64,000 nucleotides of DNA from Kaistella soli. Lineage in GTDB: Bacteria > Bacteroidota > Bacteroidia > Flavobacteriales > Weeksellaceae. The notes under the pieces were generated by a model. That model searched no databases. It saw only the letters and a program-made list of their open reading frames with translations, and had not been told where the DNA came from. Within the stretch, counting starts at the first letter, position 1; every line of letters begins with the position of its first letter. The translations under genes were made by a program, and so were the position numbers. The DNA lies in contig NZ_JAHOPF010000002.1 of the NCBI RefSeq assembly GCF_019038595.1, forward strand, positions 539,496 to 603,495, written 5' to 3'. Positions 1 to 9,098 of this stretch are shown here, piece after piece.

Positions 1-3000
1 TTCGTGCCTTTCGTATGCGCATTCATTTGTGGCGCGTAATAGTTCTGCAAAGTGGTAATTCCGTTGCTGAAAGTTCCCGATGCGTTGCAGATATAATCGT
101 ACTCGAAAACGTACTTCCCTTTGGGCATATTTTCGATGTAGAAATTTGTTGAAGCATCTTTCGTGGACTGATAATAACCCAAACTGTTTTTCCATTCATA
201 ACCTGAAATAACGTTCAACGGCTCAAAACCTGCAGCACGCATATCTTTCAGGTGAATGAATTCCATATTTCTGTCGGTGTTCAGAATCATTCTTACGGTA
301 ACTTTATCCCCCACTTTTAACGGTGAATTTTCTGTGATTTTAATTAACTCTTCGCCGTTTACGGTTTTCACTTTTTTATACAGTTCTTTCGTGATCGAAA
401 GGTAAGATTCGGAGGATTTAATTTTGTCCAGATCCTCATAATACTGCCAGAACAAGCCGCCCTGAACAATTCCGGGACCGGGTTTGGTGACGGTAACCGT
501 TCCTAAATTTTTATCAATTACAGATTCCTTCACTGAGCTTTTCACGTATCCGGTTGCTTTTTTGTCCGGATTTACAAGTTCTTTTCCGCCCCAAACAATG
601 GTTGATTTATCGCTTTCTGAACTCGTCCATGATTTTCCTGAATTTAAAATAGTGAAAATCACTTCCGCGGTTCCGCGCGAACTTCCCCATGAATTCACTT
701 CTTTCTGCGTAATCAGCCAGATTTTCATTTCCTCAATGAAATTTGTATCGTTCGGAGTCAGTTTATTAAACGCTTCCAATGCACCGGCGTGATTTACAGT
801 TTTAGAATTGTACCAGCCCCAATCGTTCAGATTTTGTTTCCAGTAAACACCTTGGGTTTCTGTTTCGGTCGAGGTTTCCTTTAAATAAGTAAGGAATTTT
901 TTCGAAACATCTTTCATCCCATAACTGTCAAATAAAATCGCTAAACGGTGCAATCCAAAAAAGGTAAAATCGGTGATTTTTTCTGTTTTCGCTTTGGAAA
1001 TTACGGCATTTTTCAGCGCAGTTCCTTTGGTTTTTAGAGGATATTCTTTTTCCCAATAATTTCGGGTGTCGAGATAATCTAAAACATAATTATTCACGAG
1101 GTTTTTCTTGTCGATTTCGCCATATTTGTTCACTTCGGTATCCACAAAACTGATCAGTTTCGAAACCATTTCTTTCTGTTCAGAACTTTGATAATCTGCA
1201 GTGTTTCCTTTCAGCCATTCATTAATTTTTCCTAAAGATTTTAAAATATACAACGAATTATAGTACGAACTTGGATAACCTTGATACCAAGAAAAACCGC
1301 CATCCGGATTCTGCAGTTTTTTCAGTTCTGCCCAATCATTCTGAATGGAATTTCGCATCGTATTTGCATCAAAAAGACGCGCCAATTTTTCCATTTGCTC
1401 GGTTTCATTTTTAGAATCTAAAACCCACGGTGTTTCCTCCAGAAGCAACTGTTTCAGTTCCTGATTTTTTTCAAGATTTGAAGTCAGTAAACCTTTGCTT
1501 TGATATTCTTCAAAAACAGTTTTCAGTTTTGGATTGGCTTTAAAGATTTCAGAAGCCAAAACATCAGCAAACCATTTATTAAAAATAACATCAGCTGAAT
1601 TATTCTGGTCGTTTTTCAGACTTGGCAAAGCAAACATAATTTCCCAGATCGGATTGGTTGTCAGTTCCAAAGTATTGGAAAAATTTGTAGCAGTTGTTGA
1701 AGAATTTTTGACTAAATTTTCCAGTGTAAACGTTTTCGTCTGACCTTCTTTCACGAAAATCGGAACTGCATCGGTAACCAGCATTCTGTTTGGCAACACA
1801 GCAATTGCTTTCTGTTCACCATCCGAGAAATTACCGGCTTTGGCGACAATTTTAATAATGATCGAAGAAACATCGTTCGGAACTTTGAGTTTCCAGTTGA
1901 CCACAGCATTTCCATTTTCGGCAAGACTGAAGGTTTCCTGTGTTTCATTCAAACTAAATTTACCGGAAATATCTTCATTGGTAAAAGCATCCAGAATCTG
2001 AAGCTGTGCCGTTCCGTTCAGCTTTTGACTGACTAAACTTGAAAGTTTCGACTGAAGATTCAGTTCGTCACCTTCACGCAGGAATCTCGGATAATTCGGC
2101 GTAACCGAAAACTCCTTCTGCGTTACCACTTCTTTCTCCAAAACTGCAGATCTTGCATCTTTGGTATGGGCTAAAAACATCAGTTTCCATTGTGTTAATG
2201 CTTCCGGAGAAGTAAACTCAAAAGTTACATTTCCATCTTTGTCAGTTAATAAATTAGGGTAGAAAAATGCGGTTTCGTTTAAGTTTTGACGAACCGGAAT
2301 TTTTCCCAAATCCTCTTTTTTCCCGCCCAGTCCAGTTACCACAACTTCTTCCACATCCGAAACAGAAGTGGAATCAACCATACGTTCGGCTTTTGGCGGC
2401 GGTGGCGGCGGATTCCCAACCGATTTCATTTCAGATTTGGCTCGAACAGCATTTGACTGTTCGGCAACTGCCGCACTGTACATTACTTCCATTCGGTTTC
2501 CGTAAATCCCTCCATTAAACCAATTAAATTCGGGAATATTAACTCCTTTCTGATTTAGATACGGCACCCTTTTGCTGAAGTTTTCCTGAGACAGGTATTC
2601 ATTAATTCCATAAGAATTTATGAGGAAATATTTCTGATACAGTTTTTGCCAGGAATAAGAATTGGCTGCAAACTGATCCAAAGATTTATCGTACATATTG
2701 GCCAAAACTTCAGCATTGACGCGTTCTTTGTCATCGCCAAGAATTTTCACCGTCCATTTTTCTTTGGAATTCGGCTGAAGTTTATCGCGGAAAGTCACCG
2801 TTTCAATTCGTAGTGGTTTTTTGTCGGAAGCAATCTTTAAATTAACCGATTGCGTCTGCACATCATTAAAAGCCACTAACTGAAACTGTACATTGATCTG
2901 ATCGATACTTTCATCTTTCGGGAACGCTACTTCATATTCCAAAACGCCGTTCTTCAAAGATTTCTGTTCGGTTAAAGTTTCACCGTTTCCGTTTTGAACA

Positions 3001-5831
3001 TAGATGTTAACCAAAGCATTCGGAACAGCCGAATAAACATAGATTTTCGCTTTTTCAGTCCTTTTAAATTCACTTTTTGGCTGAATAACTTTCAGGAAAG
3101 GTTTCTGCGAATCAGTTAAGAATCTTTTATCGAAAACTTCGAAAGTTTTTTCGGTTTTTATGGTGTCTTTTCCTTCGATATTATAAAGCTCCAGTTTATA
3201 TTTTCCGGCGGTTAATTTCCCTAAATCAAGAGATTCTTCATTCCGCAACGCTCCATTCAGAATGACAGATTGAATTCCTTTCTCTTTTTCTTCTTTGGAA
3301 AAATAATCGTGCGGAAATTTCTGCACAAACTCGCTTTTCAAAAACTTGGGCAAATCCTGAATTTCGTCTTTAAAATTATCCCTGAAAACTCTTTCATCGG
3401 CAACCAGTTTGGAAAGTTTTACCTGATAAGTTTTCTTCAAATTCTGTTCGTTATAGTTTTTGGTCTCGACTTTTATTTTAATATTCTCATCGGTAAAAGT
3501 ATCTTTAATATCGTCGGCTTTGATGTAATGGGAAACCGAAGCTACCCGCACATTTGCCGTTTCCGATTGTGTTTCACCGTTGATATCCGTTACGGAAGCA
3601 TTAATTTCATAATTATCGATTTGAATTCCATCTAAAGTTTCGTCTTTCTTCAAATCCAGTTTAATGGTAAACTCTCCTTTCTCATTGGTTTTCACGTCAC
3701 CTAAAATCGAGTTTTCATTATCATTTCCACGCGGATACCAGTAAAAATACATCCACCGGATATTGCGTTTTTTTATTTCATAATTTACAGTCGCATTGCT
3801 CAGCGGAATTCCGGAAAAAGTCATCGCTTTTCCTTTGATTTCTATGGTTTGTCCGTACTTGTATTCGTCTTTCACCGGATCGATAATGACTTCAAACTTT
3901 GGTCTTTTGTATTCTTCAACCTGAAATGATTTGTAGCTTTCGATGTTGTTTTCATGAATACGCAGCGAAAAGTTTCCGTTCAGTTTTCCGTTTGGCAAAA
4001 CGAAATTTCCACTATACGAACCAAATTCACCGGTTTTAAAATTCTGAGAAGAAATCTCTTCACCATTTGCATCGTACAGCGTAATTTTTTGAGAAATTCC
4101 CGGAGAAACTGATTCTTTCTCATTCAGCAACTTCGTGTTGATTACTTTAAAATAGACGGTTTGCCCAGGTCTGTAAATTCCCCTGTCTAAAAAAATCTGC
4201 GCCAAATCTCTCTGTTTTCCGATCTCATTTTCCGGATAATAATTGTTTCCATACACCTGAATTAAATTAAAATCGTTCGTTTTCGGCTGCTGAACAAGAT
4301 AATACCGGTAATAATCTTTTTCGCTGGAGACAGGAAATTTGAAAGTCGCAGACTGATCAGAAGCTGCGTTAAATGAATTCACGCCTGTTCCGCGGGAATA
4401 TTCAAAGATTTTCAAACCTTCATTAGAAATGGACTGTCCGTTCTCGCGGCTCACCAATTTCAGCTGGTCTTCCAGAGATTTCCTTTCATCTTTTTTTGCA
4501 TAAATAATTCGCGAAGATGTGGAAATGAAATAAAAATTCTCCTGAATGGCGTTTTCCACGACATATTCCACCATATAAATTCCGGAAGGAAGCGGCTTAA
4601 TTTCCAGCGAAGTTTTGTGGTTTTTATAATCCTTTAAATCCTGAAGACTGAAGGTTTCTTTACGCACAAGCGTTTTCTTCACATTTTGGAAAATATTTTT
4701 GTCATACTGATTGGAGACATATTTCAAAAAATTCTGAAAATCATCTTTTACTTCATAAATATTTAAAGAAAACTGATGAACATTTTTCGCCTCTGCAACC
4801 AAATGTATCGGCAGATTTGCCTGTGTGTGCGTTTCATATTTAATTAACAAGGCGGGATTTACAATCTGGTTTTCCCGGTTTTTTATATTATCTGAAAATT
4901 TCGATTTTAAATACTGTTTTTTCGCAGTTTCAGCCCAGGAAAGCGCGTCCTGATTCTTCTGTTCAGAAGTAAGTTCGTCCATGATCTCAGCAATAATCAA
5001 AACTTTGTAATCGCCTTCTGTATTTGATTTTACAAGATCCTGAAGCAGCGCTAATTTATCCTTGCAGTTGTTAAATTCACAGTTATAGTTCAGTGTCTGA
5101 TGCTGAAAATAGAGTTTGGAATTTCCTGAATTCCTGGTGATCAGTCCGTCATAAATATTCAATATTTTCTGGTGATTCTCTTTGAGTTCATTCGGAGTAA
5201 AAAGTTCAGAATTTTTCAAAAATTCAATTTCATTTACCGCATTCCAGTCGAATAAAGTAGGGAAATAGTCCAGATCCTGAGTTTCCTCGAAAATAGCTTT
5301 GTATTTTGAAAGCTGTATTTTTTGCAAAACGGCTTTTTTCTTATTTAAATTTTCAAAATGTTGGGTTAAATAATTCTTGAAATCAAGTTTACTCCAGGTT
5401 TCAATTTGGGCAACATCCTGATTATTAATATTGGCCCGCTGGTTAATTTCCCAGGATTCATTCTGATAATAATCCATAAAAAACTGACCCAGCAATACCT
5501 CATAAACCAGTTTCTGTTCTCCTTTCAGCTGATCACCGAAAGAAGAAAGCTTTTTAAAAAACTGACTTGATGAATCGTTGTTTCCGTCATCACGGGTTTG
5601 GTTCACAATGCTGAATTCCGCTTTCAGCGAGCGTATTAACTGATTCGCATTGTCATCTTTCATGGCTTGTTTCTGGATTTCTAAAATAATGGGAAGATTC
5701 GATTTGTATTTTCCGGTTTTGTAATTTTCAGCGACTTTTTTCCACTGGTCATCGTAATATTTCTGCCCGAAAAGCGGAGAAAAAAGTGAAAGAAAAAGAA
5801 ATAGGGTAAAAAGCCTGGTAAAGTTTTTCAT
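1..5831 (-). CDS. Alpha-2-macroglobulin family protein (3' end outside window)
   Basis: Large secreted envelope protein, about 1,940 residues visible and open to the left edge. It starts at the ATG at 5831 with a signal peptide (residues 1-22, hydrophobic run ending in FGQ). The MG2 motif DRGIYRPGQTV lies near residue 545, and the C-terminal half carries the helical TED-like region with NPDGGFSWYQGYP near residue 1,505. The thioester CxEQ signature is not seen, so it belongs to the thioester-less bacterial macroglobulins (YfaS-like). These are thought to trap or block proteases in the periplasm, which is family knowledge and not shown here. Odd points are a run of six prolines (residues 1141-1146) followed by EEVVVTGLG (about 1160), which resembles the start of TonB-receptor plug domains and sits where the bait region would be. 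I read one continuous frame with no frameshift. It is divergent from the UbiA-like gene. Confidence 0.9.
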   Translation of the reverse strand, partial: MKNFTRLFTLFLFLSLFSPLFGQKYYDDQWKKVAENYKTGKYKSNLPIILEIQKQAMKDDNANQLIRSLKAEFSIVNQTRDDGNNDSSSQFFKKLSSFGDQLKGEQKLVYEVLLGQFFMDYYQNESWEINQRANINNQDVAQIETWSKLDFKNYLTQHFENLNKKKAVLQKIQLSKYKAIFEETQDLDYFPTLFDWNAVNEIEFLKNSELFTPNELKENHQKILNIYDGLITRNSGNSKLYFQHQTLNYNCEFNNCKDKLALLQDLVKSNTEGDYKVLIIAEIMDELTSEQKNQDALSWAETAKKQYLKSKFSDNIKNRENQIVNPALLIKYETHTQANLPIHLVAEAKNVHQFSLNIYEVKDDFQNFLKYVSNQYDKNIFQNVKKTLVRKETFSLQDLKDYKNHKTSLEIKPLPSGIYMVEYVVENAIQENFYFISTSSRIIYAKKDERKSLEDQLKLVSRENGQSISNEGLKIFEYSRGTGVNSFNAASDQSATFKFPVSSEKDYYRYYLVQQPKTNDFNLIQVYGNNYYPENEIGKQRDLAQIFLDRGIYRPGQTVYFKVINTKLLNEKESVSPGISQKITLYDANGEEISSQNFKTGEFGSYSGNFVLPNGKLNGNFSLRIHENNIESYKSFQVEEYKRPKFEVIIDPVKDEYKYGQTIEIKGKAMTFSGIPLSNATVNYEIKKRNIRWMYFYWYPRGNDNENSILGDVKTNEKGEFTIKLDLKKDETLDGIQIDNYEINASVTDINGETQSETANVRVASVSHYIKADDIKDTFTDENIKIKVETKNYNEQNLKKTYQVKLSKLVADERVFRDNFKDEIQDLPKFLKSEFVQKFPHDYFSKEEKEKGIQSVILNGALRNEESLDLGKLTAGKYKLELYNIEGKDTIKTEKTFEVFDKRFLTDSQKPFLKVIQPKSEFKRTEKAKIYVYSAVPNALVNIYVQNGNGETLTEQKSLKNGVLEYEVAFPKDESIDQINVQFQLVAFNDVQTQSVNLKIASDKKPLRIETVTFRDKLQPNSKEKWTVKILGDDKERVNAEVLANMYDKSLDQFAANSYSWQKLYQKYFLINSYGINEYLSQENFSKRVPYLNQKGVNIPEFNWFNGGIYGNRMEVMYSAAVAEQSNAVRAKSEMKSVGNPPPPPPKAERMVDSTSVSDVEEVVVTGLGGKKEDLGKIPVRQNLNETAFFYPNLLTDKDGNVTFEFTSPEALTQWKLMFLAHTKDARSAVLEKEVVTQKEFSVTPNYPRFLREGDELNLQSKLSSLVSQKLNGTAQLQILDAFTNEDISGKFSLNETQETFSLAENGNAVVNWKLKVPNDVSSIIIKIVAKAGNFSDGEQKAIAVLPNRMLVTDAVPIFVKEGQTKTFTLENLVKNSSTTATNFSNTLELTTNPIWEIMFALPSLKNDQNNSADVIFNKWFADVLASEIFKANPKLKTVFEEYQSKGLLTSNLEKNQELKQLLLEETPWVLDSKNETEQMEKLARLFDANTMRNSIQNDWAELKKLQNPDGGFSWYQGYPSSYYNSLYILKSLGKINEWLKGNTADYQSSEQKEMVSKLISFVDTEVNKYGEIDKKNLVNNYVLDYLDTRNYWEKEYPLKTKGTALKNAVISKAKTEKITDFTFFGLHRLAILFDSYGMKDVSKKFLTYLKETSTETETQGVYWKQNLNDWGWYNSKTVNHAGALEAFNKLTPNDTNFIEEMKIWLITQKEVNSWGSSRGTAEVIFTILNSGKSWTSSESDKSTIVWGGKELVNPDKKATGYVKSSVKESVIDKNLGTVTVTKPGPGIVQGGLFWQYYEDLDKIKSSESYLSITKELYKKVKTVNGEELIKITENSPLKVGDKVTVRMILNTDRNMEFIHLKDMRAAGFEPLNVISGYEWKNSLGYYQSTKDASTNFYIENMPKGKYVFEYDYICNASGTFSNGITTLQNYYAPQMNAHTKGT

Positions 5832-5878
5832 AGAGTTGGTGCTAAATCTTAAATAGGATGGGAAAACGATTTATTGGT

Positions 5879-5886
5879 TAAATTTG
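5879..5886 (+). promoter_or_regulatory. -7 box TAAATTTG upstream of UbiA-like gene
   Basis: Exact match to the Bacteroidota housekeeping -7 consensus TAnnTTTG. It ends 5 nt before the ATG at 5892, so the transcript would begin at or next to the start codon. Confidence 0.6.
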
Positions 5887-5891
5887 CATCA

Positions 5892-6671
5892 ATGCAGCTT
5901 TTAAATTTAGTAAAAAAATATATCATTGACAGCCAAATTTTTGTTTCGGTTATGGGAACGCTGTTTGCCGTATTTTTTATGCTGGAGCAAAACCTGTTCC
6001 GCTTCCCCACAGTGATTTTAATATTCATCACTTATTTCAGCGGCTATCTTTATACGAAATATCAGAATCACCATTTTTTTACCAGAATTTTTGCGTTCAA
6101 TGTGGTTTGCGGAATTTTTTCAGCAGTTTTGATTTATCTTAATCATAATGAAATCCGGCTGCTGAAATGGCTGATTATTGTTACTATGGGTTTGTTTTAC
6201 AATTCATCATTTTTAAATAATCACATCCGGAAAATACCGCTGTTAAAGGTTTTTTATGTTGGATTGACCTGGGCTTTAATCAATTCGTGGTTAATATTGC
6301 CGTATTTTCATTTAGAAATTTTCGTCATCAGTCTGTTTTTTATTACGGCTTTGGTTTTACCTTTTGACATCCGCGATATGAAAGATGACAAAGTAGTAAC
6401 TTTTCCAAGGTTAATCGGGGTTCAGAACACCAAATATCTGGCGTATTTATTTATTTTTATCAGTTTAATAACTGCGGTATTTTATCTCAAAAACGCATAT
6501 TCTGTAGCCTTTTTTTTAACCTGTGTCTGCACTTTTATTCTCATTTATTTTTCTGAAAACACCAATAAAGAAACTTACTTTTCTTTATGGGTGGAAGTTT
6601 GCAGTGGGATGCCTTTCGTATTTCTCATACTGAGTTGGCTCATTAATTGTTATGCAGTTTTCACTAAATAA
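5892..6671 (+). CDS. UbiA-superfamily-like polytopic membrane protein
   Basis: A 259-residue integral membrane protein with about eight hydrophobic segments. The segment DIRDMKDDKVVTFPRLIG (about residues 160-177) matches the second Asp-rich motif of UbiA prenyltransferases (DxRDxxxD), and RKIPLLKVFYVG resembles the conserved region before it. The first Asp-rich motif (NDxxDxxxD), needed for diphosphate binding in active enzymes, is not visible, so activity is uncertain. I chose ATG 5892 because the in-frame TTG at 5874 lies upstream of the predicted transcription start. The next gene begins in the same frame 6 nt after the stop, suggesting co-transcription. Membrane location is clear; the substrate is unknown. 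Confidence 0.75.
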   Translation: MQLLNLVKKYIIDSQIFVSVMGTLFAVFFMLEQNLFRFPTVILIFITYFSGYLYTKYQNHHFFTRIFAFNVVCGIFSAVLIYLNHNEIRLLKWLIIVTMGLFYNSSFLNNHIRKIPLLKVFYVGLTWALINSWLILPYFHLEIFVISLFFITALVLPFDIRDMKDDKVVTFPRLIGVQNTKYLAYLFIFISLITAVFYLKNAYSVAFFLTCVCTFILIYFSENTNKETYFSLWVEVCSGMPFVFLILSWLINCYAVFTK

Positions 6672-6677
6672 ATAATA

Positions 6678-8480
6678 TTGCGTTCCAAATATCTCATTTT
6701 AATCTTCTTTATTCTTTCTTCAATATCTTTTCTTTCGGCGCAGGAGAAAAAAGATCTGATATATTATAAAATTGAAGAATTTTCTGATAAAAGAAAATCG
6801 ACCAAATTTCTTCACCGCCTTATTTTCCGGCGGGAACCAGATTCCGTTTCTGTAGAATCAAATCCAAAAGAACTTCCCCAAACTTCCTACAACGGAAAAA
6901 TTATCAGAAATATCGAAATCGAAACCTTCGATCCTTTCGGATATAAAATTTCAGATCAAAGCAAAGATCCAAAATGGTACGACCGTCTTGCAGAACGCGT
7001 TCACATCGATTCTAAAAAATCTACCATCAGCAATTATCTTCTCTTTAAAAAAGGCGAAGAATATAATGCTCAGAAAATCTACGAATCTGAACGTGTTTTA
7101 CGGGACATGCAGTTTGTGAACCGTGTGAACATAAGCATTAACGAGCTTCCTTCATCAAAAGATTCTATCGATGTCAAGGTAAGTGTTCTCGATTCATGGA
7201 GTCTCAAACCGAGACTGAGTTTTTCAGGAAGCAAATTCGGAGTCGGCGCTACCGAAGAAAATCTTCTGGGTTTAGGCCATGAATTGAGTGTTCTGTACGC
7301 AAATGATTTTAATGACAAACAGAATAATCTCTACGGAAGTTATACCGCGTACAATCTGTTCGGAAGCTTTGTCAATGCAGGAATTTCGGGCGAAAAAGAT
7401 TTCCTGAATAATGAGAGGATAAATTTCACTGCAAGGCGCGATTTCTTTTCTCCGCTCACAAGATGGGCAGGCGGTTTTACCTTCGAATATTTTATGCGGA
7501 AAGTTGCAATGCCGGTTGAAAATGCGGATATCTATCCTGAAGTTCAGATCAAGGTTTACCGTCAGGATTTATGGGGAGGATATCAGTTTCCTGTATTTTT
7601 CGGGGACGGAAGTGAAATCTCGCGGAATATTGCAGTGTTGGGCCGGTTTGAAAATTATCAGTACAAAGACCGTCCACCCAACGATCAGGATGTTTTTTTT
7701 GCGACCTACAACAGTTTTTTAGCTTCAGCAGCTTATATAGAACGAAAATTTTCTGTCGAAAAAAATATTTTTAAATATAATCTTCCCGAAGACATTCCTT
7801 ACGGCAAATCATTCGGCATTACTTCAGGAGTGATCAAAAGAAGCAGCAAAATAACTCCTTATGCAGGGATTTCTGCATCGGTCGGAAGTTTTATCAACTG
7901 GGGATATTTTACCGTCAAAGCCGAATACGGAAGATTCTTTAACGAAGCCACAGAAAACAGCGATTCATTCCGTCTTGAAGGAACTTATTTTACAAATCAG
8001 CAACCCTGGAAATACGGAAAAGTCAGACATTTCTTTTCCCCAACTTTTGCGTGGGGAAGCGAAATGTACAACACGACCTACAAAGACCGAATTAATATTT
8101 CCGACCAGAGTGAGTTTCCTGCATACAGCGGTGATTTCATCGGGACCAAAAAATTAATTTTGCGTTATCAGACTCAGTTTTTCATCGATAAAACCTGGAA
8201 AAATTTTCATTTCAGTCCTTACAGCATTGTGGCTTTGGGATGGCTTTCTCAAAATAACCAAAAATTATTCAGCGCAAAAACACAGTCGAAATTCGGAGTT
8301 GGTGTTCTGATCAATAATCCATATCTGGTTTTCAACAATATTCAGATTTCTTTTGCTTACTACCCCAGCGTTCCGTTTGACAATAAACCTGCGTACGAAT
8401 TTAACGGTTACCGCAACAGCATGCTTCCGCTCAATTCTTTTTCTACCGATATTCCGCACTTCGTCAATTTTGACAACTAA
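6678..8480 (+). CDS. POTRA/beta-barrel outer-membrane protein (Omp85/ShlB-like)
   Basis: A 600-residue secreted protein with a signal peptide (residues 1-21, ending SAQ). A POTRA-like region around residues 90-175 (KGEEYNAQKIYESERVLRD, then a valine-rich strand VKVSVLDSW) leads into a barrel containing the Omp85-type phrase ENLLGLGHELSV (about residue 193), followed by many alternating aromatic/polar strands. Omp85 relatives insert or translocate outer-membrane proteins; this one's role is unknown. The start is TTG: the previous gene's TAA (6669-6671) is in the same frame and only ATA ATA lies between, so no ATG can be used. It is probably co-transcribed with the UbiA-like gene. Confidence 0.8.
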   Translation: MRSKYLILIFFILSSISFLSAQEKKDLIYYKIEEFSDKRKSTKFLHRLIFRREPDSVSVESNPKELPQTSYNGKIIRNIEIETFDPFGYKISDQSKDPKWYDRLAERVHIDSKKSTISNYLLFKKGEEYNAQKIYESERVLRDMQFVNRVNISINELPSSKDSIDVKVSVLDSWSLKPRLSFSGSKFGVGATEENLLGLGHELSVLYANDFNDKQNNLYGSYTAYNLFGSFVNAGISGEKDFLNNERINFTARRDFFSPLTRWAGGFTFEYFMRKVAMPVENADIYPEVQIKVYRQDLWGGYQFPVFFGDGSEISRNIAVLGRFENYQYKDRPPNDQDVFFATYNSFLASAAYIERKFSVEKNIFKYNLPEDIPYGKSFGITSGVIKRSSKITPYAGISASVGSFINWGYFTVKAEYGRFFNEATENSDSFRLEGTYFTNQQPWKYGKVRHFFSPTFAWGSEMYNTTYKDRINISDQSEFPAYSGDFIGTKKLILRYQTQFFIDKTWKNFHFSPYSIVALGWLSQNNQKLFSAKTQSKFGVGVLINNPYLVFNNIQISFAYYPSVPFDNKPAYEFNGYRNSMLPLNSFSTDIPHFVNFDN

Positions 8481-8489
8481 ATCGGCACC

Positions 8490-8497
8490 TATTTTTG
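8490..8497 (+). promoter_or_regulatory. -7 box TATTTTTG upstream of toxin-antitoxin pair
   Basis: Exact TAnnTTTG match in the 63-nt gap before the antitoxin gene, giving a leader of roughly 40 nt. It may also drive recF, for which no separate promoter box was seen. Confidence 0.45.
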
Positions 8498-8543
8498 AGA
8501 GCGTTCTGAACTGAAATTTTTATCTTTACTGAAATTTTGAGTG

Positions 8544-8819
8544 ATGGAAAATTTGAATGAAAAAAAACGAAAAATTATACAAAACATTGTAGAGCTTGAT
8601 GACCTCAGTATTCTCCTGAAAATTGAGGAATTATTAATGAATTTTAAGATGCCGGAAAAAGAAGGTTCAGTGCAAGAAACTCCGTCCGTATATCAATCAA
8701 AAATACATCTTACCGAAAGTCAGAAAAAAATGCTTCATGATGCAGAGAACGAAATCGAAAAAGGCAACTTTTACTTGCATGAAGAGGTAAAGAAAATGAC
8801 AGAAGAATGGTTAAAATAA
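8544..8819 (+). CDS. Antitoxin-like protein of a type II toxin-antitoxin pair
   Basis: A 91-residue hydrophilic, Lys/Glu-rich protein, mostly helical. The C-terminal stretch, including EIEKGNFYLHEEVKKMTEEW, looks like the toxin-wrapping tail of RelB/ParD-type antitoxins. No clear ribbon-helix-helix motif is visible at the N terminus. The assignment rests mainly on overlap: its last 13 nt overlap the toxin start, the usual order and coupling for antitoxin-toxin operons. ATG 8544 is preferred over the adjacent GTG at 8541. It would neutralise the downstream toxin and probably repress the operon promoter. Confidence 0.65.
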   Translation: MENLNEKKRKIIQNIVELDDLSILLKIEELLMNFKMPEKEGSVQETPSVYQSKIHLTESQKKMLHDAENEIEKGNFYLHEEVKKMTEEWLK

Positions 8820-9097
8820 TTTGGTCATCAAAAGCGGTTTCCGATAAAAAATCAATCTTCGAATATTGGACCTCACGAAATAAATCACCTTCATACAGCA
8901 TAAAATTAAATCAATTATTCGAATTAAAATTACAGCAAATCTCCGATAATCCATTTTCTGGAATTACAACAGAAATAGAAAATATCCGCGCAATTTTAGT
9001 CGAAGATTATTACTTATATTATTCACTAAATGCAGATCAAATAAGAATTTTGAGAATTTGGGACGCAAGACAGAATTCTGAAATATTTGAACCTTAA
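8807..9097 (+). CDS. RelE/ParE-family toxin
   Basis: A 96-residue protein with the RelE/ParE superfamily layout: an N-terminal strand (VKIIWSSKAVSDKKSIFEYW), two helices, NPFSG at about residue 46, and C-terminal strands ending QIRILRIWDARQN. The last motif, with its Arg and aromatic residues, is typical of ParE-like toxins that act on gyrase or ribosome-bound mRNA; which target applies cannot be told from sequence. It overlaps the antitoxin by 13 nt and ends one base before the recF ATG, so the toxin, antitoxin and recF probably share a transcript. Confidence 0.8.
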   Translation: MVKIIWSSKAVSDKKSIFEYWTSRNKSPSYSIKLNQLFELKLQQISDNPFSGITTEIENIRAILVEDYYLYYSLNADQIRILRIWDARQNSEIFEP

Positions 9098-9098
9098 A

